Source: Oscillospiraceae bacterium
Lineage (GTDB): Bacteria > Bacillota > Clostridia > Oscillospirales > Oscillospiraceae
Direction of reading: 5' to 3'
DNA: 44,284 nucleotides
Assembly: GCA_009783555.1 (NCBI GenBank)
Contig: WRDH01000023.1
Location: forward strand, 1 to 44,284
Part shown: positions 24,430 through 33,849 of the stretch, in pieces
Position numbering within the stretch: the first letter of the stretch is position 1
How the letters are laid out: every line of letters starts with the position of its first letter
Program-made: the position numbers and the translations under genes
Notes under the pieces: model-generated
Seen by the model: the letters and a program-made list of their open reading frames with translations, nothing else
Told to the model about the DNA's origin: nothing
Database searches by the model: none

Positions 24430-24645
24430 ATGTTAGAGAAAATTACAGAAATTCTGAGAGACTACAAAAGCGAACCTGACCTCGAAGTCACAGCAGCAAG
24501 TACATTTGCAGAGCTTGAGCTCGATTCTCTGGATACGGTAGAGTTGGTAATGAACCTTGAAGAAGAGTTCTCAATAACGATTGAAATGGATGAGAACATT
24601 CAAACAGTCGGCGATTTAGTCAAGGTTATCGAGAGCGCAATGTGA
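24430..24645 (+). CDS. acpP: Acyl carrier protein
   Basis: 71-aa acidic ACP. Ser33 in the LDSLD motif is the attachment site for 4'-phosphopantetheine, through which all intermediates of the operon's enzymes are carried. AGGAGG precedes the ATG. A short tandem AAATGACAAA tract separates it from fabK. Confidence 0.97.
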   Translation: MLEKITEILRDYKSEPDLEVTAASTFAELELDSLDTVELVMNLEEEFSITIEMDENIQTVGDLVKVIESAM

Positions 24646-24743
24646 TAAAAAATGACAAAGCACAAATGATAAATGACAAATAACAGGGTGTAGTTATGTG
24701 TGAATGTACAATGTTTGAGCTATAGAGAAGGGCGGTCATTATT

Positions 24744-25688
24744 ATGATCAAATCACCATTATGTGACCTTGTCGGAATCGAGTACCCTATTTTTCAAGGT
24801 GGCATGGCGTGGATTGCGAATGCAAAATTAGCGGCAGCGGTGTCTAATGCCGGAGGACTCGGAATTATTGCAGCAGGTAACGCACCTGCGTCATATGTGT
24901 CTGAGCAGATAAGAGAAATGAAGACACTGACAAATAAACCGTTCGGCGTAAACATAATGCTTATGAGTCCGTATGCTGATGAAGTTGCGCAGATTGTCGC
25001 TGATGAAAAAATCGCAGTTGTTACAACAGGTGCAGGTAATCCGTCAAAATATATGAGCTTATGGACAGATGCAGGTATCAAAGTAATTCCGGTTGTTGCA
25101 TCAACAGGACTTGCAAAAATGATGCAGCGCTGCGGAGCAACCGCCATCATTGCCGAAGGCGGTGAAGCGGGCGGTCATATCGGCGAGCTCACAACCATGG
25201 CACTTGTACCGCAAGTGTGCGATGTGGTGGACATACCGGTTATTGCGGCAGGCGGAATCGGCGATGGTCGCGGTATAGCAGCAGCGTTTATGCTTGGCGC
25301 TGTCGGAGTCCAACTCGGCACTCGTTTCTTAGTCGCAAAAGAGTGCGGAATCCATCAAAACTACAAGGACAAAGTAATTGCGGCAAAAGACATAGATACC
25401 ATAGCCACAGGAAAGCGGTTGGGTCACCCTGTACGCTCGCTAAAAACTCCGTTTTCCAGAGATTTATTCAGCAAGGAATATGATTCTACAATTTCGAATG
25501 AAGAAATCGAAGCCCTTGGAACAGGCGCATTACAACTGGCGGCAGTAGAAGGCGACTTAAAAAGAGGTTGTTTCATGGCAGGTCAAATTTCCGGACTGAT
25601 AAAAAAAGAGCAAACGGTAAAAGAAATTATTGACGAGCTGATAGATGAAACAAGATCAATTTTGTCAGATATGAAGGTCGTAATATAA
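24744..25688 (+). CDS. fabK: Enoyl-ACP reductase II FabK (FMN-dependent)
   Basis: Last reductive step of each elongation cycle. The 314-aa TIM-barrel flavoprotein of the nitronate monooxygenase/FabK family begins CDLVGIEYPIFQGGMAWIA, has GEAGGHIG (about residues 137-144, the catalytic His region) and VIAAGGIGDGRGIAAAF for FMN phosphate binding, and GVQLGTRFL. FabK in place of FabI is common in Clostridia and streptococci and predicts low sensitivity to triclosan. The fabK position between acpP and fabD is the standard order. Confidence 0.95.
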   Translation: MIKSPLCDLVGIEYPIFQGGMAWIANAKLAAAVSNAGGLGIIAAGNAPASYVSEQIREMKTLTNKPFGVNIMLMSPYADEVAQIVADEKIAVVTTGAGNPSKYMSLWTDAGIKVIPVVASTGLAKMMQRCGATAIIAEGGEAGGHIGELTTMALVPQVCDVVDIPVIAAGGIGDGRGIAAAFMLGAVGVQLGTRFLVAKECGIHQNYKDKVIAAKDIDTIATGKRLGHPVRSLKTPFSRDLFSKEYDSTISNEEIEALGTGALQLAAVEGDLKRGCFMAGQISGLIKKEQTVKEIIDELIDETRSILSDMKVVI

Positions 25689-25707
25689 AACAAAATGGGG
25701 TTAGAAT

Positions 25708-26610
25708 ATGAGTAAGCTAGCACTCGTCTTTGCTGGGCAAGGAGCACAAAATGTTGGAATGGGGCAGGATTTATACGATGCATTTAGCAGTGTGAAGGAA
25801 TTGTACGATATGTCCGCTGCAATCAGGGATCTGTGCTTCCGCGGTCCGAAAGAACAACTTGATATTACCGTTAACACACAGCCTGCTGTATTTTTGACAG
25901 ACCTTGCTTGCGCATCTGCATTATCAGAAAAAGGTATAAAAGCAGGCGGTGTCGCAGGTTTTTCATTAGGAGAAATTGCGGCAGCCTGTTATGCCGGAAT
26001 CATGAGCAGGAGCCAAGCTTTTAATTTTGTGTGTCACAGAGCAAAAGCAATGCATGAATGTGCTCAAAAAAGCAAAGGAAACATGTTTGCAGTGTTGAAG
26101 TTAGCGGATGAAAAGGTAGAAGAAATATGCGGCTCTCTTACGGGGACTTACCCGGCCAACTATAATTCTCCGGGGCAAGTGGTAGTGGCATGTGCAGAGA
26201 GCAGTGCGGAAGAACTACAAGACGCTGTAAAGGAAAATGGAGGAAAGACAATTAAACTTGCTGTCAGCGGAGCTTTCCACAGTCCTTTCATGGATGCCGC
26301 AAGCGAAAGTGTAGCCGGGTATTTAGTGAAAGAGAGATTAGACCGTTTTGAGATTCCTATTTACTCAAATACAACCGCACAGGTATATGACATTGACATA
26401 ACAAAGGAATTATTAGCAAAGCAAATCAATCACCCCGTCCTATGGCAAAAGACAATAGAAAATATGATCGACGATGGATTTGATACATTCATCGAAGTCG
26501 GACCAGGAAAAACACTGTCGGGGCTGATAAAGAAAATAAATCCGGATGTTACCGTTCATAATGTGTCGGATTTGCAATCACTTGAGAAGACAGTGAATGA
26601 ATTGAGTTGA
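25708..26610 (+). CDS. fabD: Malonyl-CoA:ACP transacylase FabD
   Basis: Moves malonate from CoA to ACP. The 300-aa protein shows FAGQGAQNVGMG at the N-terminus, the nucleophilic Ser in GFSLGEIAA (about residue 87), and the partner His in GAFHSPFMDAA. A GGGGTTAG ribosome site precedes the ATG. The segment after residue 30 is slightly shorter than in E. coli FabD, with no catalytic residue lost. Confidence 0.95.
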   Translation: MSKLALVFAGQGAQNVGMGQDLYDAFSSVKELYDMSAAIRDLCFRGPKEQLDITVNTQPAVFLTDLACASALSEKGIKAGGVAGFSLGEIAAACYAGIMSRSQAFNFVCHRAKAMHECAQKSKGNMFAVLKLADEKVEEICGSLTGTYPANYNSPGQVVVACAESSAEELQDAVKENGGKTIKLAVSGAFHSPFMDAASESVAGYLVKERLDRFEIPIYSNTTAQVYDIDITKELLAKQINHPVLWQKTIENMIDDGFDTFIEVGPGKTLSGLIKKINPDVTVHNVSDLQSLEKTVNELS

Positions 26611-26678
26611 CACATTATAGATAAATTACCCTTTGGGTTTCGTAAGTGCCCAAAAATACCCTCCGTCTGTGGGCGGCA

Positions 26679-26696
26679 CCCTCTTTCCAAAGAGGG
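26679..26696. repeat. CCCTCTTT-CC-AAAGAGGG hairpin within a repeat-like spacer
   Basis: A perfect 8-bp stem in the fabD-fabG gap, preceded by CCCTCCGTCTGTGGGCGG. I recall similar CCGTCnGnGGGCGGCACCCTC elements in other clostridial genomes. Followed by CAAAAAAGGAG it places the fabG ribosome site immediately downstream, so it might tune expression inside the operon. Confidence 0.55.
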
Positions 26697-26712
26697 CAAA
26701 AAAGGAGAAGAA

Positions 26713-27453
26713 ATGTTAAAAGGAAAAACAGCGGTTATAACCGGAGCATCGACAGGGATAGGAAAAGAAATCGCCTTGAAGATGGCGGAGAATGGTGCAA
26801 ATGTTGCAATAATCTATATTGGTGACGAAGGTCTTGCAATTGATGTAAAAAAACAAGCAGAAGGCTTTGGAGTAAAAGCAGAAGTATATGAATGCAATGT
26901 AGCAAACTTCGATATATCTAAGTCTGTTTGCGAAAGAATCGCTTCTGATTTTGGAACAGTTGATATTTTGGTAAACAACGCAGGAATCATCAGAGACGGA
27001 TTATTATTACGCATGAGCGAAGCGGATTTTGACGCGGTCATTGACGTAAACTTAAAAGGCGTATTTAATATGACCAAACACATGTCACGCTCAATTATGA
27101 GATCCGGAAGCGGCAGGATTATCAACATAGCATCTGTAAGCGGTATAATGGGCAACGTGGGGCAGGCAAATTACTCAGCCTCAAAAGCAGGAGTCATAGG
27201 TCTCACAAAAACCACGGCAAAAGAATTTGCAGGAAAAAAAGTCACCTGCAACGCCATCGCCCCCGGATTTATAGTATCAGACATGACTGCAAACCTCCCG
27301 CAAGCGGTGGTAGACCACGCAAACAACACAATACCGCTAAAGCGCATGGGAACAGCAACAGAAGTAGCAAACGCAGCAGTATTCTTGGCATCAGACATGT
27401 CATCATACATAACAGGAGAAGTGATAAAGGTAGACGGCGGCATGTGCATGTAG
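26713..27453 (+). CDS. fabG: 3-oxoacyl-ACP reductase FabG
   Basis: NADPH-dependent reduction of 3-ketoacyl-ACP. The 246-aa short-chain dehydrogenase has the nucleotide motif TGASTGIGKEIA (residues 9-20), NNAGI, and the catalytic set Ser in NIASVSG, Tyr and Lys in YSASKAG. The C-terminal ITGEVIKVDGGM is typical. AAAGGAG lies just upstream of the ATG. Confidence 0.96.
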   Translation: MLKGKTAVITGASTGIGKEIALKMAENGANVAIIYIGDEGLAIDVKKQAEGFGVKAEVYECNVANFDISKSVCERIASDFGTVDILVNNAGIIRDGLLLRMSEADFDAVIDVNLKGVFNMTKHMSRSIMRSGSGRIINIASVSGIMGNVGQANYSASKAGVIGLTKTTAKEFAGKKVTCNAIAPGFIVSDMTANLPQAVVDHANNTIPLKRMGTATEVANAAVFLASDMSSYITGEVIKVDGGMCM

Positions 27454-27492
27454 GGGCGTCGTGCTCCCCACAGAATATAAAGGAGCGACAAT

Positions 27493-28719
27493 ATGAGGAA
27501 AGTAGTTGTAACAGGACTGGGGTGTATATCGCCTGTTGGTAATGATGTAGAAACTATGTGGAGAAACCTCACGACGGGCAAACACGGCTTCGCTGAAATT
27601 ACCAAGTTCGATGCGAGTGGATTAAAAGTTAGAATAGCCGGGGAGGTTAAAGACTTTAACCCCGAAAAATATATAGAAAAAAGCGATGTAAGGAAAACAG
27701 ACTTATACGCACAGTACGGAATTGCCGCTGCCGTTCAAGCAGTTGAAGAGAGTGGAATCGCCGGAATTATAAAACCGAGCAGATTGGGTGTGTACATCGG
27801 ATCGGGAATTGGCGGTATATCAACATTTATTACAGAAACAGAAAAAATGTTAACCAAAGGCCCGCAACGTATATCGCCGTTTTTTATACCTATGATGATT
27901 GCGAATATGGCATCGGCACTCGTTGCAATGAGATATAGCGCAATGGGACCGAACCTGCCGACAGTCAGTGCATGTGCATCAGCTACAAATGCTATCGGAG
28001 AAGCATTTCGCGCAATAAAGTACGGACATGCAGATGCAATCATTGCAGGGGGGGCAGACGCATGCGTTAACCCGCTCGCTATGGGTGGATTTATCAACTG
28101 CCAAGCTCTATCCACTACAAACGACCCTGATAACAGTTCTATGCCGTTTGACAAACGCCGCGACGGATTTGTCATGGGCGAAGGCGCAGGGGTCATTGTA
28201 TTGGAAGAATATGAACATGCTAAAAAACGAAACGCGAAAATTTATTGCCAAATAAGCGGATACGGCAACACTAACGATGCATATCATATGACCGCTCCAC
28301 ATCCCGAAGCACTGGGTGCTACTGAGCTTATCCGGCTTGTTATGGAAGAATCAGGGTTAACGGCAGATGAAAAGCTGTACATCAACCCTCACGGCACTTC
28401 TACTCCGCTCAATGATAAAGCGGAAACACTTGCAATTAATAACTTCTTTGGCGAACTGGCGTATAAAATCCCAATAAGTTCATCAAAATCTATGATAGGG
28501 CATATGCTCGGAGCCGCAGGCGGTTGCGAGGCCATTGCTGCAATTAAGACAATAGAAACAGGAACGATCCACCCGACCGCCGGATATAAAGAATTCGACC
28601 CGGATTGTTACCTCGACTATGTGCCGAACATAGCAAGAAAAACAGACATAGACAAAGCACTGTCGATTTCGCTGGGCTTCGGCGGTCACAATGCGGCGAT
28701 TATTTTTAATAGGATTTAG
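27493..28719 (+). CDS. fabF: 3-oxoacyl-ACP synthase II FabF
   Basis: Elongating condensing enzyme. The 408-aa thiolase-fold protein has the nucleophile Cys161 in SACASATNAIGEA, the two His residues in NPHGTSTPLND and SSKSMIGHMLGAAGG, and a C-terminal LGFGGHNAAIIF. It follows fabG in the usual clostridial order. AAAGGAGCGAC is its ribosome site. Confidence 0.96.
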   Translation: MRKVVVTGLGCISPVGNDVETMWRNLTTGKHGFAEITKFDASGLKVRIAGEVKDFNPEKYIEKSDVRKTDLYAQYGIAAAVQAVEESGIAGIIKPSRLGVYIGSGIGGISTFITETEKMLTKGPQRISPFFIPMMIANMASALVAMRYSAMGPNLPTVSACASATNAIGEAFRAIKYGHADAIIAGGADACVNPLAMGGFINCQALSTTNDPDNSSMPFDKRRDGFVMGEGAGVIVLEEYEHAKKRNAKIYCQISGYGNTNDAYHMTAPHPEALGATELIRLVMEESGLTADEKLYINPHGTSTPLNDKAETLAINNFFGELAYKIPISSSKSMIGHMLGAAGGCEAIAAIKTIETGTIHPTAGYKEFDPDCYLDYVPNIARKTDIDKALSISLGFGGHNAAIIFNRI

Positions 28720-28779
28720 AGACTGGGATTTATGGGTTAAAATATAGGGAATAAAAACAACTAACAAAGGAGACAAACT

Positions 28780-29265
28780 ATGAATCTTGAGAATGTAAAA
28801 GCATTAGCTGATGTGCTTTGTGCAAAGGGACTCAGTGCTATTGAAGTAGGCGAAGGTGAAAACCGTATCCGTATTGAACGGGAAGTAACAGCCGTATCTA
28901 TGTTGACGCAGCCCGGACAAGCTCCTGCAAATACACCTGCACCCACAGTATCGGCAGCGACAATTGCACCTACCCCCGTGGAATTAGTATCACTTAATAC
29001 ATCCGGAAATCCATCGGTCGACTTTAATCACTTGATTGAAGTAAAATCACCGCTTGTGGGTGTGTATTACTCCGCTGCTTCACCTGATGCCGAAAATTTC
29101 GTAAGCATTGGCAGTAAAGTTAAAAAAGGTGATGTGCTTTGCATTATTGAAACAATGAAGTTAATGAACGAAATAATTGCGGAGCAAGACGGTGAAATTG
29201 TTGATATCTGTGTGAAAAATGGCGACATAGCGGAGTTCGGACAAGTTTTATTTAAGATGTATTAA
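28780..29265 (+). CDS. accB: Biotin carboxyl carrier protein of acetyl-CoA carboxylase AccB
   Basis: The 161-aa protein has an N-terminal helical region, a Pro/Ala/Thr-rich flexible linker (about residues 45-70), and a C-terminal biotinyl domain with ETMKLMNEI, where Lys127 is the biotinylation site. The thumb segment SPLVGVYYSAASPD is intact. AAAGGAGAC precedes the ATG. It works with AccC and the AccAD carboxyltransferase encoded downstream. Confidence 0.96.
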   Translation: MNLENVKALADVLCAKGLSAIEVGEGENRIRIEREVTAVSMLTQPGQAPANTPAPTVSAATIAPTPVELVSLNTSGNPSVDFNHLIEVKSPLVGVYYSAASPDAENFVSIGSKVKKGDVLCIIETMKLMNEIIAEQDGEIVDICVKNGDIAEFGQVLFKMY

Positions 29266-29369
29266 ATAATGCAGAATTAAGAATGCAGAATGCAGAAATA
29301 TGATAACTCAAGGGAAATCATATTAAGCTCTTTATGATGATTTTAGTAATACAAAGAAAGAGAAAGAAA

Positions 29370-29786
29370 ATGAAAAAAGATGAAATAAAAAGCATACTGC
29401 CGCATCGGGAACCTATGTTGCTTGTTGATGAAGTCGAGATTGTTGATGACGTGGCAATCGGGCGTTATACCGTGCGCGGAGATGAGTTCTTTTTGCAAGG
29501 GCATTTTCCCGGTAATCCCGTTGTTCCGGGTGTGATTTTATGTGAAATGATGGCACAAGCATCCTGCCTGCTTGTTCAAACCGACGGAGAGAGGTTTACA
29601 CCATATTTTACTGGTCTGAATAATGTCAAATTCAAAGGAAAAGTAACACCCGGGGACACAATAACATTCAAAGGACAAAAAACAGCACAAAAAGGGCCAT
29701 TCTATTTTGTTAAAAGCAGTGGTTATGTAAATGATAAGCTATGTGTAACCGGAGATCTGTCCTTTGCGGTTGTGCGAGAGGAGTAA
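29370..29786 (+). CDS. fabZ: 3-hydroxyacyl-ACP dehydratase FabZ
   Basis: Removes water from 3-hydroxyacyl-ACP. The hot-dog-fold protein of about 138 aa starts MKKDEIKSILPHREPMLLVD and has the active-site His in GHFPGNPVVPGVILCEMMAQ with the catalytic Glu. I choose ATG 29370, which gives the family length, over an upstream in-frame ATG at 29334. Its stop is two bases from the accC start. Confidence 0.94.
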   Translation: MKKDEIKSILPHREPMLLVDEVEIVDDVAIGRYTVRGDEFFLQGHFPGNPVVPGVILCEMMAQASCLLVQTDGERFTPYFTGLNNVKFKGKVTPGDTITFKGQKTAQKGPFYFVKSSGYVNDKLCVTGDLSFAVVREE

Positions 29787-29788
29787 GC

Positions 29789-31123
29789 ATGTTTTCAAAA
29801 ATCCTGATTGCTAACAGAGGTGAGATTGCAGTTCGTGTAATACGCGCCTGCAAAGAAATGGGGATCGCCACAGTTGCGGTGTTTTCCGAGGCTGACCGTG
29901 AGGCACTCCATGTAAATCTTGCAGATGAAAGCTACTGCATTGGCGGAGCACTTTCAAAAAACAGTTACCTGAATAGAGAGGCTGTTATTTCTGCGGCAAT
30001 GGCATCAAATGCACAGGCTATACACCCGGGATATGGCTTTTTATCAGAAAATGCGGAATTTGCAAAGCTTTGCACAGATAATGATATAGTGTTTATCGGT
30101 CCCAAAGCCGAAACGATTTCCCGAATGGGTGATAAAGATATGGCAAGAAAAACTATGCGTGAAGCAAACGTTCCTGTTATCCCCGGCTGTGATTTAGTGG
30201 AAAGTCTTGAACATGCAAAAAAAGAAGCTGAAAAAATCGGATTCCCGCTGCTCATCAAAGCACGTTCCGGCGGCGGCGGCAAAGGAATCCGTCACGTCAA
30301 CTCCATGGAAGAACTGGAACAGGCATATAATACCGCAACAGCCGAAGCAGCATCAGCATTCGGTGACGGAGCGGTGTACATGGAAAAATTCCTGTTTCCT
30401 GTTAAGCACATAGAAATGCAACTGCTTGCAGATAATTTCGGTAATGTTGTATGCCTTGGAGAGCGTGATTGCTCTACACAACGTAAGAATCAAAAGCTCA
30501 TTGAAGAAAGTCCGGCAGCAATAATATCAGATGAAACACGAAAGAAAATGATAGACGTTTCCGTACAGGCAGGCAAGGCGGTCGGATATCGCGGAGCAGG
30601 TACAATCGAATATCTTTATGATAAAGACGGCAATTTTTATTTCATGGAAATGAACACACGCCTACAGGTTGAGCATCCTGTAACTGAAATGGTTACTCTC
30701 ATCGACCTTGTTAAGTGGCAAATACGCATTGCAGCAGGTATGGAGCTTGGATTTACCCAAGATGAAATTGAATTTAACGGCTATGCAATTGAGTGTCGGA
30801 TAAATGCCGAGGATCCCTATCAGGACTTCAGACCGTCAGGCGGAAAAATCGAAATGCTTCATGTACCAAACGGTCCGTGGGTGAGGTTTGACTCCGCAAT
30901 TTATCAAGGTTATACAATACCCCCGTTCTATGATTCAATGATAGGTAAATTGATAGTCTATGCAAAAACAAGAGATGAAGCAATCCGCAAAATGAAAGCA
31001 GCTCTTTGCGAACTGATAATAGAAGGCGTAACACACACAGGATCATTTCAAACGGAATTACTGTCAACAGAGGAGTTTGTTGATTCAACATATACAACAG
31101 ATTATCTAACTAAATATATATAG
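29789..31123 (+). CDS. accC: Biotin carboxylase AccC
   Basis: ATP-dependent carboxylation of biotin on AccB. About 444 aa. Starts MFSKILIANRGEIAVRVIRACK after GAGAGGAGTAAGC; has the ATP-grasp glycine loop KARSGGGGKGIR (about residues 159-170), ERDCSTQRKNQK, and FMEMNTRLQVEHPVTEM with the catalytic region. Contiguous with fabZ and accD. Confidence 0.97.
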   Translation: MFSKILIANRGEIAVRVIRACKEMGIATVAVFSEADREALHVNLADESYCIGGALSKNSYLNREAVISAAMASNAQAIHPGYGFLSENAEFAKLCTDNDIVFIGPKAETISRMGDKDMARKTMREANVPVIPGCDLVESLEHAKKEAEKIGFPLLIKARSGGGGKGIRHVNSMEELEQAYNTATAEAASAFGDGAVYMEKFLFPVKHIEMQLLADNFGNVVCLGERDCSTQRKNQKLIEESPAAIISDETRKKMIDVSVQAGKAVGYRGAGTIEYLYDKDGNFYFMEMNTRLQVEHPVTEMVTLIDLVKWQIRIAAGMELGFTQDEIEFNGYAIECRINAEDPYQDFRPSGGKIEMLHVPNGPWVRFDSAIYQGYTIPPFYDSMIGKLIVYAKTRDEAIRKMKAALCELIIEGVTHTGSFQTELLSTEEFVDSTYTTDYLTKYI

Positions 31124-31141
31124 AAAGGAATGTTCTTTACT

Positions 31142-31999
31142 ATGAGATTTAGAAAACCGAAAAATACACTTGAAGGACAAGGGAAGCCTGCCTCCGATAT
31201 AAATGAGATGACGGAAGAAACCACCATCCCATGTGTCAGATGTAAGAAAAACCTTACTTCAGATGAGTTGGAAAACGAAAAATATGTATGCCCTTATTGC
31301 AGACATCATTTTAAGATGAATGCCCGGCAGCGAATTCATATGCTTGCCGATGCAGGTACATTTGTCGAGTTTGATAATGAATTGACACCAAGCAATATCC
31401 TTAATTTTCCCGAATACGATGCCAAGCTTGAAGCTGCGCGCCTGCAAAGTGCCGAAACTGACAGCGTGGTATGCGGTGTATGTGTTATCGGTGGGATAAA
31501 AGTTGCTATATTTGCGATGGAACCCTCATTTATGATGGGAAGTATGGGACGTGTCGCAGGCGAAAAAATAACCAGAACTTTTGAGCGTGCGCTTGAAGAG
31601 AATATCCCGGTTATAGGCTTTGCCGTATCAGGCGGAGCACGTATGCAAGAGGGAATGGTATCGCTGATGCAAATGGCAAAAACCAGCGGAGCGGTCAAAA
31701 GACACAGTGATGCAGGAAACCTATATATCTGCATTCTTACTGACCCCACCACCGGTGGTGTAACAGCGAGCTTTGCAATGGAAGCGGATATAATTCTTTC
31801 CGAGCCAAATGCACTGATAGGATTTGCAGGACCCAGAGTAATAGAGCAAACAATTAGAAAAAAACTTCCTCACGGATTCCAACGAGCCGAATTCCAACTG
31901 GAACATGGATTTGTGGACAAAATAGTGTTCAGGAAGCGACAAAAGGCATATTTGACGCAACTGTTGGAAATGCATAAACCCTTGTCATTGCGGGCTTGA
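31142..31999 (+). CDS. accD: Acetyl-CoA carboxylase carboxyltransferase beta subunit AccD
   Basis: Together with AccA transfers the carboxyl group to acetyl-CoA. A zinc ribbon (CVRC about residues 31-34, CPYC about 50-53) precedes the crotonase-fold domain with AVSGGARMQEG and DPTTGGVTASFA. ATG 31142 is preferred because AAAGGA at 31124-31129 is well placed for it and too close to the ATG at 31130. The last residues (LSLRA) and the stop codon are supplied by a CATTGCGGG repeat element that begins at 31984. Confidence 0.95.
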   Translation: MRFRKPKNTLEGQGKPASDINEMTEETTIPCVRCKKNLTSDELENEKYVCPYCRHHFKMNARQRIHMLADAGTFVEFDNELTPSNILNFPEYDAKLEAARLQSAETDSVVCGVCVIGGIKVAIFAMEPSFMMGSMGRVAGEKITRTFERALEENIPVIGFAVSGGARMQEGMVSLMQMAKTSGAVKRHSDAGNLYICILTDPTTGGVTASFAMEADIILSEPNALIGFAGPRVIEQTIRKKLPHGFQRAEFQLEHGFVDKIVFRKRQKAYLTQLLEMHKPLSLRA

Positions 32000-32060
32000 C
32001 CCGTAATCTTGTGAGTTTTGCAATTTCATAGGGGATTGCGGCTCGGAAGCTGCAATGACG
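31984..32060. repeat. CATTGCG-type double hairpin repeat, overlapping the accD stop
   Basis: Opens GTCATTGCGGGCTTGACCCG and closes GGCTCGGAAGCTGCAATGACG, inverted with respect to each other and closely related to 14988-15064. It covers the accD 3' end and most of the accD-accA gap. Confidence 0.8.
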
Positions 32061-32083
32061 ATATATTAGAAAGGAACAGAAGA

Positions 32084-32839
32084 ATGACAGCATATGAAAG
32101 AGTTACTGCTGCGCGCGATAAGAAGCGACTTACGTCTCTTGATATGATAAATGGTATTTTTACTGATTTTCTTGAAATGCACGGAGACCGCCGTTTTGCG
32201 GATGATAAAGCAATTGTTGCCGGTATTGCGTATTTAGAAAACATGCCTGTAACCGTCATAGGCATAGAAAAAGGACATACTGTAAGAGAACGTTCCATGC
32301 GGAATTTCGGGTCATCACATCCCGAGGGATACCGCAAGGCACTTCGCCAAATGAAGCTGGCGGAAAAATTCAAGCGTCCTGTTATATGCTTTATAGACAC
32401 ATCCGGAGCATATTGCGGAATCGGAGCGGAAGAACGTGGTCAGGGACAAGCCATAGCAGAAAACCTTATGGAAATGATGACTCTTAAAACACCGATAATA
32501 TCCGTTATAATCGGCGAAGGCGGCAGTGGCGGAGCACTTGGGCTGGCCGTTGCAAACGAAGTTTGGATGCTTGAAAATTCTACCTATTCGGTCATATCTC
32601 CCGAAGGCTGTGCCAGTATACTTTGGAAAGACAGCACAAAAGCACCGGAAGCCGCCGAATGCTTGAAACTGACAGCACAAGACCTGATGGAATTAAAGAT
32701 AATTGACAAAATTATAGCAGAAACCGACCTTCTCATAGATGGCCTTCGCTTACAGCTAATTACATCATTAGAACAATATAACGCAATGAATACCGAGGAA
32801 CTGACAACGCAAAGATATGACAGATTCAGAAGTATCTAG
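32084..32839 (+). CDS. accA: Acetyl-CoA carboxylase carboxyltransferase alpha subunit AccA
   Basis: About 251 aa, the short clostridial form without the long N-terminal extension of E. coli AccA. Motifs include [39 protein letters not shown] and [16 protein letters not shown]. The start at 32084 follows AAAGGAAC; an earlier in-frame ATG at 32018 lies inside the repeat element and is rejected. This is the last gene of the operon. Confidence 0.95.
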   Translation: MTAYERVTAARDKKRLTSLDMINGIFTDFLEMHGDRRFADDKAIVAGIAYLENMPVTVIGIEKGHTVRERSMRNFGSSHPEGYRKALRQMKLAEKFKRPVICFIDTSGAYCGIGAEERGQGQAIAENLMEMMTLKTPIISVIIGEGGSGGALGLAVANEVWMLENSTYSVISPEGCASILWKDSTKAPEAAECLKLTAQDLMELKIIDKIIAETDLLIDGLRLQLITSLEQYNAMNTEELTTQRYDRFRSI

Positions 32840-32856
32840 AAGCTACTTCTTTTGGT
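32828..32856 (+). terminator. Terminator of the fatty-acid operon
   Basis: AGAAGTA (32828-32834) pairs with TACTTCT (32844-32850) and runs into TTTTGG and further T-rich DNA. It overlaps the accA stop codon. Confidence 0.7.
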
Positions 32857-32917
32857 CTTTTTATAATTATTTTTTGTCATTTTCATTTGTAATTTAACAG
32901 AAAGGTTGGGTCACAAC

Positions 32918-33739
32918 ATGATAACAATAGTTACAGATTCGAGCTCGTACTTTAAGAAAAGCGAAGCACAGGAGCTGGGAATAAAGCTTGTTCCAATTAA
33001 TTATTCTGTTGATGGACAAAACTTCAGCGAGTCATATAGCGATCAAAATGGAGACTTTGAAAAACTCTTGAAAGGGAACAGCGTTTACACGACTTCACAC
33101 CCGAATATCGCTGCATTTCTCAGTGCGTTTGAAGAAGAACTGCATAGAGGCAACGAAATACTATGTATTACGATTTCATCAAGGCTCAGCGGTGCGTTTG
33201 GCACAGCGCACATGGCTGCAAAACAAACTGAAAATGCAAAAATAGCAGTGTTTGACAGCAGATTTACTGCCGGTGGTCTGTACCTGCTTGTAAAGGAAGC
33301 GAAAAAAATGATTGATAACGGTGCTAATCTCGATGAAATATTGGATAAGCTTCCTGAAATACGTGAAAAAATCATAATAGCATTTTCCGTCAGCGATATG
33401 ACCCCTTTACGAAACAGCGGCCGAATGGGGTTTGTACGCATGAGCGTCAGCACTTTTTTGAATATAAAGCCAATTCTGCTCTGCAAAGACGGCTCAATAG
33501 TATCGGACACAGTTGTCCATGGAAACACCGCGCTAATAAAAAAACTATCCGAAAGAATCAACCAAAACACCCAAGAAGTCGTTATCAATTACATCGGAGA
33601 TACTCAAATGGCAACAAATCTTTATCATGTAATAAAGGAAATGATTCCTAATGTGCAAATAACACTCCAAAAGATAGGTCCCGTATTGGGCATCCATCTG
33701 GGGCTTAAAGCTATCGCAGTGTCATTTATTGATGAGTAG
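32918..33739 (+). CDS. DegV family fatty-acid-binding protein (FakB-like)
   Basis: DegV/FakB proteins hold a fatty acid so that the kinase FakA can phosphorylate it. The protein of about 273 aa has VTDSSSY at the N-terminus, SSRLSGAFGTA (about residues 88-98), and NSGRMGFVR. No fakA is in the window. Its place after the fatty-acid operon fits a lipid role, though a terminator lies between. ATG 32918 is favoured by AAAGGTT 12 bases upstream over the TTG at 32906. Confidence 0.88.
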   Translation: MITIVTDSSSYFKKSEAQELGIKLVPINYSVDGQNFSESYSDQNGDFEKLLKGNSVYTTSHPNIAAFLSAFEEELHRGNEILCITISSRLSGAFGTAHMAAKQTENAKIAVFDSRFTAGGLYLLVKEAKKMIDNGANLDEILDKLPEIREKIIIAFSVSDMTPLRNSGRMGFVRMSVSTFLNIKPILLCKDGSIVSDTVVHGNTALIKKLSERINQNTQEVVINYIGDTQMATNLYHVIKEMIPNVQITLQKIGPVLGIHLGLKAIAVSFIDE

Positions 33740-33849
33740 AAAGACGGATGAACCTCCCTTATCTCAGTTTAAATACTCTTGATTGTTCTGCGAAGTTAGC
33801 GTAGAATAATGTTATTGTTCGACACTATGTTGGTAGGTGCAGAGGGTTT

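Noticed and set aside
27735-28196. 153-codon minus-strand frame opposite fabF
   Set aside because: Mirror of fabF codon usage; no ribosome site or family resemblance.
32026-32400. 124-codon minus-strand frame opposite accA
   Set aside because: Shadow frame; it begins in accA and ends in the repeat element.
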